From: Scortum barcoo
Taxonomy: Eukaryota; Chordata; Actinopteri; Centrarchiformes; Terapontidae
Assembly: GCA_023238725.1 (NCBI GenBank)
Contig: CM041541.1
Coordinates: 9,386,044-9,450,043, forward strand
DNA: 64,000 nucleotides
Direction: 5' to 3'
Program-made: the position numbers and the translations under genes
The notes under the pieces: model-generated
What the model was told of the DNA's origin: nothing
Databases searched by the model: none
Seen by the model: the letters and a program-made list of their open reading frames with translations, nothing else
Shown: positions 14,301 through 26,300 of the stretch, in pieces
Numbering within the stretch: position 1 is the first letter of the stretch
Layout of the letters: the number at the start of each line of letters is the position of its first letter

Positions 14301-17300
14301 TCATTTTTAGTTAGATTTTGTAGTGATAAGACAACAAATTTCATCTTCATCTTCATCTTCTTCTTCTTCATCCGCTTGGTCAGGGACCGGGTCGCGGAGG
14401 CAGCAGTCTGAGCAGAGATGCCCAGACTTCCCTCAACCCAGACACTTCCTCCAGCTCTTCAAGGGGGACTGGGGACCCCGAGGCGTTCCCAGCCAGCCAC
14501 CCGAGAGAGACATAGTCCCTCCAAGCGTGTCCAGTCTTGAGGTCTTCCCCGAGGCCTTCCTCCGGTGGGACAGCTGGAACACCTCCCTAGGGAGGCGTCC
14601 GAGGGGGCATCCGAAACTGACCTGGGTTCCTGAGCCTCCAGCGATGCCAGTTTCCCTAGGCTCCAGGGCCTCCTCGAGCCTGACAAACAGCTTCTCACCC
14701 CTCTAAGGGAGTGCCCAGCCTCCATGCGGAGGAAACTCATTCACTCCTTGTATCTGCGCATTCTTGTCCTTTCGGAGTCTTTCCCAGCCACCCAAAGCTT
14801 TATGACCATGATCTATCCTTTGGTAGGTGAGGGTCATTTGGGAACGTATAGGTGAGGGATTGACCCCAAAGTTTATGACCGGTAAATCGAGAGCCATCTT
14901 CGCTTTCGACCCAGCTCCTTCTTCACCACGGACGGTCCGGTACACCGACCGCATAACTGCGGGCGCTGCACCAATCCGCCTGTCAATCTCACGCTCCGAT
15001 CTTTCCCTCACTCGTGAACAAGACCCCGAGATACTTGAACTCCTCCACTTGAGGCAGGACCTCTCCACCCACCTGGAGGAGAGGGCACATGCCACCCTTT
15101 TCCGGTCGAGAACCATATGGCCTCGGATTTGGAGGTGCTGATTCTCATCCCAGCCGCTTCACACTTCGGCTGCAAACCGCTCCAGTACATGCTGAAGGTC
15201 CTGGCCTTGCCTGATGAAGCCATCAGGACAACATCATCCGCAAAAAGCAGAGAGATGAAATCCTGTGGTTCCCAAACCGGACTCCCTCCGGCCCCTGGCT
15301 ACGCCTAGAAATCCTGTCCATAAAGATTATGAACAGGACCCGGTGACAAAGGGCAACCCTGCCGGAGTCCAACATGCACTGGGAACAGGTCTGACTTACT
15401 GCCGGCAATGCGAACCAAGCTCCTGCTCCGGTCGTACAGAGACCGAACAGCCCTTAGCAAAGGCTCCCGGACCCCATACTCAGCGGAGCACAACTTCCCC
15501 ACAGAATACCACGAGGGACACGGTCGAATGCCTTCTCCAGATCCACAAAGCACATGTGGACTGGTTGGGCAAACTCCCATAAACCCTCAAGCACCCTGTG
15601 GAGGGTATAGAGCTGGTCCAGTGTTCCACGACCAGGACGAAAACCGCATTGTTCCTCCTGAATCCGAGGGTTCGACTATCGGCCGAATTCTCCTCTCCAG
15701 TACCCTGGCGTAGACCTTCCCTGGGGAGGCTGAGAAGTGTGATCCCCTGTGTAGTTGGAACACACTCTCCGGTCCCCCTTTTTAAAAAGAGGGACCACCA
15801 CCCCAGTTTTTTGCCACACCAGAGGCACTGTCCCCAACCTCCATGCAATGTTGCAAAGGCGTGTCAGCCAAGACAGCCCCACAACATCCAGAGATTTGAG
15901 GTACTCAGGGCGGATCTCATCCACCCCCGGCGCCTTGCCACTGCAGGAGCTTGCTGAACTACCTCAGTGACTTCGGCTTGGGTGATGGACGAGTCCACCT
16001 CAGAGACCCCAGCCTCCGCTTCCTCATTGGAAGGCAAGTCGGTGGGATTGAGGAGATCCTCGAAGTATTTCTTCCACCGTCCGACTAATGTCCCCAGTTC
16101 GAGGTCAACAGCTCCCCACCTGCACTGTAAACAGTGTTGGCAGAGTACTGCTTCCCCCTTCTGAGGCGCCGGACGGTTTGCCAGAATCTCTTCGAGGCCG
16201 ACCGAGATAGTCCTCCTCCATCCATGGCCTCACCGAACTCCTCCCAGACCCGAGTTTTTGCCTCCAGGACCGTCCGGGCTGCGGCTTGCTTGGCCTGCCG
16301 GTACCTGTCAACTCAACCGCGTCAGGAGTCCCACAGGCCAACATGGTCCGATAGGACTCCTTCTTCAGCCTGACGGCATCCCTTACTTCCGGTGTCCACC
16401 ACCGGGTTCGGGGGTTGCCTGCCGACACGACAGGCACCAGAGACCTTGCGTCCACAACTTCGAACTGCCATTGGCGTCGACAATGGAGGCAGAGAACATG
16501 GTCCACTCAGACTCAATGTCCCCAGCCTCCCTCGGAATCTGTGAGAAGCTCTTCCGGAGGTGGGAGTTGAAGACCTCCCTGACAGAGGGCTCGGCCATGC
16601 CAGACGTTCCCAACAGACCCTCACAATACGTTTGGGTCTGCCAGGTCTGTCCAACTTCCTCCTCTGCCAGCGGATCCAACTCACCACCAGGTGGTGATGA
16701 TCGGTTGACAGACAACTCAGCCCCTCTCTTTACCCGAGTGTCCAAGACATACGGCCGGAGATCAGATGAAACGACAACAAAGTCGATCATCGACCTCCAT
16801 GGCCTAGGGTGTCCTGGTGCCACGTGCACTGATGGACACCCTTATGCTCGAACATGGTGTTCGTTATGGACAAACTGTGACTAGCACAGAAGTCCAATAA
16901 CAGAAACACCGCTCGGAGTTCAGATCGGGGAGGCCGTTCCTCCCGATCACGCCCCTCCAGGTATCACTGTTGTTGCCCACGTGAGCGTTGAAGTCCCCCA
17001 GTAGAACAATGGAGTCCCCAGTTGGAGCACTATCAAGTACCCCTCCCAGGGACTCCAAGAAGGCCGGGTACTCTGTACTGCTGTTCGGCCCGTAGGCACA
17101 AACAACAGCAAGAGACCTATCCCCAACCCGAAGGCGCAGGGAAGCGACCCTCTCGTTCACCGGAGTGAACTCCAACACATGGCGGCTGAGCTGGGGAGCT
17201 ATAAGCAAGCCCACACCAGCTCGCCGCCGCTCACCCTGGGCAACTCCAGAGTAGTGGAGGGTCCAGCCCCTCTCAAGGAGCTGGGTTCCAGAGCCCAAGC

Positions 17301-20300
17301 TATGCGTGGAGGTGAGCCCGACTATCTCTAGCCGGTACCTCTCAACCTCCCGCACAAGCTCAGGCTCCTTCCCCCCCAGCGAGGTGACATTCCATGTCCC
17401 TATTGCCAGAGTTTTGGTCCAGGGATTGGGTCGTCGAGGCCCCCCGCCACGACTGCTACCTGCAAACCACATTGCACCGGCCCCTCATGGACCTTCCTGC
17501 GGGTGGTGGTGAGCCTACTGGAAGGCGGGCCCACGTCGCCATTTCGGGCTGAGCCCGGCCGGGTCCCGTGGGCAAAGACCCGGCCACCAGGCGCTCGCCT
17601 GCGAGCCCCAACCCCAGGCCTGGCTCCAGGGTGGGGCCCCGGTAACGCCAATCCGGGCGACGTAACGGTCCTTGATGTTCTTCTGTTCATGATGGGCTTG
17701 TGAACCGCTCTTAGTCTGGCCCGTCACCTAGGACCTGTTTGCCATGGGAGACCCTACCAGGGGCGTAATGCCCCCGACAACATAGCTCCTAGGATCATTC
17801 GGGCACACAAACCCCTCCACCACAGTAAGGTGGCGGTTCAAGGAGGGGCAACAAATTTCAATAGCATTTAATTTTCACTCATTATTTTTCATTTTCTAAT
17901 GATTAACATACCCAACAAACTTGCAGATTATGTATTTATAAGGTCATGGAGAGAAAAGATGAACAGAGTCACCAACTGTGTGGTCACTTTTAACCCTGCC
18001 GCTTTGATTTGCTTGTACTTCATCACCAGATCAATCCCCCTTTTTTCCACCTCATTTATCATTATTGGCCTTTAAAGAAACTTTACCTCCGCTGCCGTGA
18101 CGTTTTGCAGTGGTATGCAGCAGTCTAGCCTACCAGTGTAATGACAATGCCAATTAGACCATGAACGTGTGATCAGAGACAAGACTCGACAATATCTAAT
18201 TAATTTGCACACTTGCACCAATCTGACAGGCATGTAAATTACTTAAAGCTATTGTAAATTCGCCCTCAGTGTTCTGATCTGTTAAATGACAGACGTCTTC
18301 AGATTTTTCTATCATTAATTAAAAAAAGTCAGTGACCTTTTATAGACCTTTTTGCCCGTTACCTGCTAGTATTATATAATTGTCATATCTAGGGTTGCTT
18401 TCTTTTGCTGTTTACTTACAAACAAGAAAAGTACCAAATATTAAATCGTTAACTGACATTTTGTATTAGTATTTATGATCATCTGCAAGTGAATTGTGTG
18501 TGTCAGAGATGCCAAAAATATACCCAAAGATGGCAGACATTTGCACTTTGTGCCTTGAGCAAGACGCTAAAACACATATTGAATTAAATAGATGTAATGT
18601 AATGTAATGTCGACAGCATGCAGTAAATTCACAGCTCTCCAAACAGCAGCCTGCCACTTGAGTCCACTAACCTTCCTCCTCCCCAGTCTTTTCCCAGGCT
18701 ACATCAGCACCTCCTAATTACATTTTCTTCCCATGTTACATAAGACATACTCTGCTGGAGGTGTTACAGCCTTGATCCATCACCACAGGCTTTATTGTGA
18801 CACGCAGCATGCAGGACGCACCATTCCTCCACACGTCTTTGCTCGTATCCAAGTCCAAATGTGGAAAAATCTCAAATGTCCGTGTTGTTTAACTGGCTTC
18901 TTGACAGGGTGACAGATTGTGTTTGCGTTTGAGCTGGGAGGAAAAAAAAAAAAAAAGATTAAGGCCATAGCTGGAGAAGCTGAGCAGGAAAAAAAAAACA
19001 AAAAGTGGTTTGTTGACAGCTAAATTATAGCTTTAATGGTGAATTCGGGGAAGTAGATGACTAAATATATCTGTAACACCTTTCTGGAGACTTGCTGGGA
19101 ATGACAGAAAGAGAGACACAAGGACAGAGGTGGAGGGAGACGGTGAGAGATGGCTGTCCTGCTCTGGATATGAAACAGAGATTCACTGCCTGCTGCGTCC
19201 TTCCCTTCCACAGGGAGATAATACTAATGACTTGTCCTGTGGCCTGTGGCTTCTCATTATGGGCTCTGGTTGGGATGGCCTCTAAAACACACACACACAC
19301 ACATGTCTAAGTGTGCTTTGAGGACCGTATTTCAGTACATAAAAGCGGGGACACATAGTCGGTTGTGGTTTGTAAACTCCTCCTCTGGCAGTCGGTCACT
19401 ACATGTATTTTTGTGCTCATTTGGTAAAATAATTAACACAATAGACTCACCACCCACAGTTTCATAAAACCAGAAGAGGAATAAAACACTTGTTGCTACA
19501 TTTACATTATTTCTCTCGTCATCATGAAAAGAGATCAAATGATTATGTTTTATTTCAGTTTGGGGATGTATTGTAGAGAATTTTTGCTAGTCAAGATATT
19601 GTTATTCAAGCACATGATTTAGTAAAACAAATGCATTGATTAGAAGAAAAAATATCACTAATGTTCTGCTGCACAGGATTGTTATAACAAATACTCTTTC
19701 CGCCTGTGGAGCTCTACAGAGCAGAGAGCTCTCACGCATATTTTAAATGTCAAAGACCTTTTATTGTATTTCTCATCTGTGTAAAGAGCAGTCTCCTCCA
19801 CTGAAAACACATTTAATGCATACATTTGAATTCAGAAGTTTCTTATAGCTCTGGTTGGTTTTCTTGAAGGAGCAGATGTGAGAGTCTTTACCAGCCTTTA
19901 TACTAGACACCAAACTGGTGAGAAGCGAATAAGCAGATTGTTAAATTGGATAGTTACCCCCAACAAAACATGCATTTAGCAAAGAAATGTCCAGCTAAAC
20001 ATCCAAACACAATTTGTTAGCGTGCAAATCAAGTGCTCTTGAGACACATGATCAATCAGATCACTTTAGAAATGAAAAAAATGTTCTGACTATATATTGT
20101 TAAAGTAATACTTCAACACTGTTAGCTGAGGTCTGACAGAGGCTTTTTTACATCACCTGGGAGGGAGAGAACTTGTTTTTGTCGCACCACAATAATTAAT
20201 TTTTCAACCCAACAGGGTCAGCTGTCCCATAAGCTGTTTTGTTGAGATTGATGACGATGTTGGGAAATTAGATGCTGACATCTTGTACGGTGTAAATCTG

Positions 20301-23300
20301 ATGCAGACCAGGTGTGATAAGAGCCAAGAGCCTGTGTGAAGGAGCATGGCCTGAGCTTGAATTCACTGCTGGGCCTCCTGGGGGTGTTGTGGGTATAATT
20401 CAAGCACGTCTGTAATGGAAATTGCTACCTTGACAACCTCAAAGTAATTTCCTCTTCTCTCCTCTAACATCCGAGTCAGGTTTCAATAGCAGCTCACCCC
20501 AATTTAATAGCACAAGAGACACTTAAGTCATACCAAACGCCTCAAAAAAACAGAGCGATATAAAAAATTAAGATGTGAGATGGCGGCTTCTTGAGTTGAG
20601 TGACTTTTAAAGCAGAGCTGAATATCATTAGGATGATATTCGCAAACCCATCAGGAAACCAGAGCAAAACAATCAAACACATCAGCGGCCAAATCTCTTT
20701 CCTGACCACACGGAGCACGTTTCCTCCAGAGCGAGCACAAACACAGATGAGTGATGAATCCAAATAAATATCTTCACGCTCACATCCTGTTGAAGTGGGT
20801 AGATTAGATCCCGAGTACTGGTAGCATAAAGTGTGATTTTCTGAGCGTGTTTGAACATCTGATTTTGTGAACGATGTGTTTCATTTAAAGGAACAGTTCC
20901 ACATTTTATTGGCTTTCTTGTAGAAAGTTAGATGAGGAGACTGATAGTAATTCATAGTTTGCTCATCTTAATATAAAGACTGGAAACGGGGGAATACGTC
21001 AAGCATGTCCCTGTCCAAATGTAACAAAAAACACTAAAAAGCACCTTTTAAGTAAAAGAAAAACATCTGTGTACTGGTCCAAAAAAAAAATTGTATGATT
21101 GTAGCTACACTAATGACTAAAGCTACAGCCTTGACAGAGCCTCTGTCAATGGTAGGGCCCCCTTCATAAGGATGAAAAGCAGTTTAATATTTATGTTTTC
21201 AATATCTATGCTTTTTAGCTGCCTTTAACAAACACCATTTCATTGACTAAGTGTTTAGATAGCATTAAATTAAAGCTAAGAAAATACTTTCATCTGCAAA
21301 TACTAGAAAATAGCATTATGAGTTTTATAGGTATGGACAAAAATCATGTACCAAATCAAGTATTGCTGCACTTGTAGTCTGTTTTTCTCCACTCACAACT
21401 TTTAAATTTTAAATTGCAATGGTTTCATTAGTGTTGGACCTGAATCTGACTGTTTGGATATTTATTAACTCATAGTACTACAGATATCAGCATGGAGGTT
21501 TCATAAATAAGTAATGAATATCAGTGACAAATTTCAAGTTTTGGGGAATGCTAATGCCCAAATGCTAATAGGAGCCGACTGTGTTGATTTCCCTCATTTG
21601 TCCAGAATAATCAACCCCAGAAACTTGAAGAAAAACTGAAGTTGCAAACTTAAAGAAAGGAAGAATCACATTTTTTTTTTTGTAGTTTGTTGTTGTATTT
21701 TGGATTGCAGCTGTTGATGGATGGTTTGTGGTCCGACATTTCTTTGCATTGTTATTAAATTAAAATAAAAATCAACAAAACAGAAAAATACGTCTCTGTG
21801 AAGACTTTGCAAGATTTGGTGGAGAGCTGTGCAAAAGCATGAAGTGGTTATCAACAATCCTGCTCTCCCTGCTTCTAAATATTTTTCTTGCATCATCATC
21901 AGCATTATAGACGCTGCACTGATTTTAGATGTTACAGCGGGAAGCATGAAATCGCCCGTCAATGGAAATGGTTTCACCGCTTACATCTATTTTAACCTAT
22001 ATGCCGAGTGTAGGGTCACGGTTATGACTGAATTATTCATGGAGCCGCTCTTTTTATGTTGCGTACTCTTCATGTCTCAAGCTTGTTTACATCAGAAATC
22101 AGCCGTAGATGAAGAAAACAATCCAGGTACTTACATAAGAGTGTTTGTCCAATCAGAGTGCGTTATGGTTGACTGCTCTACGCTGCTTGGCTTGTCATAC
22201 ATGCTTGCTAATGAGGTTTGTACAAACAATAGGTTACATCTTTAGCAGTGACCCATATGAATAAAACAATGTGAAAGTAATGATGATGATGATATTATGT
22301 AAAATAAGTGAATCACATGGAGAGATTAAAGATTAAAGACACCACATGGCCAGAAGTATGTAGACACCCAAATGTTAGACCCACTGAAAACGTTACTTAT
22401 GTAAAATTGTGTAAGTATTTCAAGTAAAAGTATTCAGTACAGTGAAATGTCCCCTGTTGTGCCTGTTGTACAATTCTCTGTTCTCTCATTAGATTATTAT
22501 TCCTCATGCATGATCCTTTATTTTCTTGATTAATTGATGAATTGGTTTGTAAAAACAGTGAGAAATGTTTCTGCATTTATCAAAATAGCACCCAATTAAT
22601 TGAGTGGTGTGTAAATATCTAAATTTGTAAAGTTAGTCTAGCTGTCAGATTAATGTAATGAAGTAAAAAGAACAATATTTCCCTCTGAAATGTGGGGACA
22701 AGGCATGAAAAGAAATGACTCTGTTAAAGCACAAGTCAAACTTAAACTATTGACCCAGAATTGGATGCACTTTTCCTTCCAGTCTGTGGAGGCTAAAATA
22801 TATTTTTTTCCCAAATTCAGTGTTTGCATGTCAGATTTTCTTGCATTAGCCAATAACAGGTTGAATAATTACTAACCAACCTTTTTACCCCAAACGTAAT
22901 GATGAATAGAAAAACTGTCACCAGTATTAAATCTTAGGATGGAGTGATAAACTGAATCAAGCTGTTTAAGAATCGATACAGAGATGTCTATAGATGATAT
23001 CACCATAATCCAGAAAAGAAAGTAAGGCAGGAAGTATAAATTCTTCAGTGTTTTTCATATCATATGCTGTATATTTTCATTTCAGATCCTTTACCAAGCA
23101 TGTCATTGTGACAACAGATAATTCACAGTGTCTATTAAGGAAGAGACAAACGTCCACAGGCAGAGATCTTTGCAGGACAATGGGGATTGTTGGAAGTAGA
23201 GCACCAAATCTTTCGGGCGTAGCAGCAGGAAAAAGGTGTTGAAAGGAGGTCTCAGATCAAGCTTCGTGCAGATTTCAGATGAGCATGTTGAAAAAAGACT

Positions 23301-26300
23301 TTTATGGACATCTGATTCACAAGAAAAGGCAAATCATTTTAAAAAACAACCTCTGGTTTCTGGTTTCTCTTCTATTCAAGATTCAAGATTTTTATTGTTA
23401 TTTGCACAGATGAAAACAGGTTTCACTGTACAATGAAATTCTTTCTTTGCTCTCCGTCTCAATGCCAGGATAAATAGAAAAATATAAATACAAAAATATA
23501 AGTAAATAATATACACAAAATTTTAGATGAAATTATGAAAATGAAACATTCTTTTGCTGGGAAAGAGTCCAAAATGATCAAGTGTAGTGTTTTCCGGTTT
23601 TGGGAGTAATACAACTGGATGTTCATCAAATTTTTAGGTTCAAGACAATATTTCGTGACTTTGTCATCAAGATAATCTACAACTTTTTTTGTGTATTGCT
23701 GCAGTTCTATTCATGTTTTTTCACTCTAATAATGTGAATGTACATCTCGTTTTGAACATTTCTTTATTATCGCACATTCGACCTGAAAGCTGCCTGTCCT
23801 CATACAGCGGTGAGTGATTGCCTCCCCTACAATCAGCTGCAAATTGACTCCAAATGAGTTTCAGGAGTTCGCGGGGAAGGGTGGGAGGGAGCGTGGCGGC
23901 ACAGCTGCTTCTGGTTCAGCCTGATGAGGACGTCGAGAATTTGATTCAAAGTGAGTCTGAATTGAAAGGAGCATATTACGCTCTCCCGCGAAGGGCTTGA
24001 AAGTGAAGACGCGCCTTGATTTGGATGAAATCAGACTAAAAGTTGAAGCACAGAAACATATCTGAGCTCAGTTTCGTCTTTCAAATGCTTCCTCCTCGTT
24101 GTTCTGCAGGATCACAAACATGAGTTGAATTAATGTGACAGCAGATCTGGAAGGTGCAGCCATGACCTGCGTAAGATAAAAATCCAGGACAGCGAGTGTG
24201 TGTGCGTGCTTACATGCCATGCTAGCGCGCCTATTTGTGTGTTCAGAGCGATGTCTAATGAACTGACAGTCTGAGTCCTCGGTGTAATGGAAATCAAAGA
24301 AGGTGTGTGTGTGTGTGTGGGGAGGGGGGTCTGTGCCTCTTTTTCATCTTCTGCTGAACGTGCAGCTCTCCTGGTTTTCTTACTTGTCCGATAAGAAGAG
24401 CAGGACCCGCAGGAATAACATTCATTATCATATATCTATTATGTGTCCTCTCCTGCTGATTGGCATTTTTAATTTACATGTTTAGGCAATCAAGATCTAT
24501 TTACAGGTGAATGTCACAGCACAGGGACCACTGGGAGATGTAGATATTTGCATTATGTCCACATTTCATCCTCTTGTTAGACATATTGATCAGTGTTTTA
24601 GGGCAGTTTCAGTCATTTAAACACAATAAATAAATGTCACATGGATTTATTTGGTACATTATTGAATGATTGTCTACTTTTTTAACTTGAAGTAAAACAT
24701 CTTATATACCAGTTTCATCAAGTGTTTAAGTGTAATGTCCCTAAACTGTTCCCACATCAGAGTTTTCACCGATTCTGATTTTTTGTTGTATAGACATTTG
24801 GACCTTTTCCAAGTAGGATACATGCATTTGAATGGTCAAACAGCACTGACATTATAGTTTATTCTATATTTCGACAACACTTAAGTGACTCAAATGTGCA
24901 TGTCAAAGTCTGCAAACTCAACGTGAAAGCACTTTGTAAATTTATTTCAGCTTTGCAAATTGAACTAACTCGTTCCTCTCCTGACATTTTGTGGTCATAT
25001 ATTTGATCAGATCTTTGATGGACAGTGATGACTTAATGTATATTAAACCAATTTCGACCAGAGCAAAAGTTCAATGGGCCAAAAAAAGACCTTCTGTGGT
25101 TTTAAATACTCGATTTTTGGTTGTTATTATTTGGCTGATTGCTTGGCCTCTGATATTGCTGCTTTCAGCTCGTCCAAACACTCCACGCTTCTGCGGGTTC
25201 TCAGCAAAACACCTGCCAAGTCTGAAGTCAATCAGATGAGCAGTTGTCGAGCTAATTGAAGGACAGACAGACAGAAAGAGACTCCTTCTATTTATACTGT
25301 AGTTAGATCGTAACTGGACCTTTGCTTTTATCAGGCGAGGTCACATTTAATGCCTCACCGGTCGGTTCAGTTGTTCTTCACATGCAGCACAGTGACCTCT
25401 GTGTGAGCTGATGGTTGTTTCTGTGTTTTCTCTCTCAGATTCAGAGGTGGTTTACAGGAACCGCGACGGCCACGTTATCAAGTTTAACTTCGCCATTAAT
25501 GAGACGGAAGTGATTTTGAGCAACAGCACGTTTGTAAGTTTTGTTTAACTGTATTTTTAGGTTATTTTTTTGTAATTATTTTATATGAACCCAAATAATA
25601 TCCCACTGTATGATTATTTCTAGACGTTGTGCAGTTGTTGCAAACTAAAGTGTTCAAGCTGTTTTGCAACAGCTTTAGGTGGGTTTGCAGTCACCCTGTT
25701 TGCATATATATGATACCAATTCAAAGTGAAACATCAAATATTTATATTTATATCCTCTTAAAATGTCAGAAAATATTTGTTGTTATTTTATAGGAGCAAA
25801 TGAAAAGTTTGGTTGTTCAACTTTAACATCATCGTCCCTGAGGGGAGTTCATCTTGCAGTCAGACGTTGCAAGCCACCACAGTGCATAAGATATAATAAA
25901 ATACATAAAACATACGAGATAAATAAGTAAAACAACCTCACAAAGCATCCAGCTGCTACAAAAATAATCAATATTGAGAATTTTTTTATTTTTTTGTTAT
26001 TAGTATTTTAGGTATTTTGCAGACCAAAACACATCATCCCTGAAGATCCTTCAAATTTTAAAGTTAGGAAAGAATGAAAATAAGTCAGTCAAAGCCCCAA
26101 AGCTCCAAAAGATGATATTTTTGTCTTGTTTGTGTTATTGTTGAGTTTTCAGCGTGTTATATGTAAGACTCTCCTTCCAAACGTTGCTGCCGGCCAGTTC
26201 TCAACACTATTCCTTAAAGAAGACACAGAGCCGCTCTCTTCTTGTCTTGCCAGTGTGATTGGATCCCCGGAGGCTGCAGGAAACATGTCAGAGCTGCCGG

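Larger units (their letters stand above)
14344..17848 (-). mobile_element. Nearly full-length, frame-broken LINE (APE-type non-LTR retrotransposon)
   Basis: The element reads on the - strand, antisense to dpp10. Its 5' end is at 17848. An apurinic-type endonuclease domain lies near 17400-16900 and a reverse transcriptase between about 15950 and 15000. Its 3' end is a GAA/GAT microsatellite tail at 14344-14371. Its G+C content is far above that of the flanks. Frames shift several times, so it cannot make a full protein. The same 12-base sequence occurs on both sides, which marks the insertion. The 3' region carries a [12 protein letters not shown] motif. The clade could be L2-, Rex1- or RTE/Rex3-like; I cannot decide without a tree. 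Length of 3.5 kb fits such elements. Confidence 0.9.
10984..25438 (+). other. dpp10 intron 3
   Basis: The largest intron (14.5 kb). It holds an (AAAAT)n tract, an AGTACTT-rich fragment, the antisense LINE with its target duplications, (CA)n and (GT)n tracts, and several dispersed repeat scraps. The rest is AT-rich unique-looking DNA. An open frame of 138 codons at 21829-22245 is noted separately as doubtful. Confidence 0.8.

Noticed and set aside
14323..14706. 127-codon + strand frame with a Ser run at the LINE tail
   Set aside because: The Ser run is the antisense of the LINE's GAA/GAT tail, and the rest is the antisense of its 3' end.
16258..16884. 208-codon open frame on the + strand within the LINE
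   Set aside because: It is the reverse complement of the LINE coding region, whose endonuclease and reverse transcriptase motifs read on the - strand. The + strand residues show no family motif.
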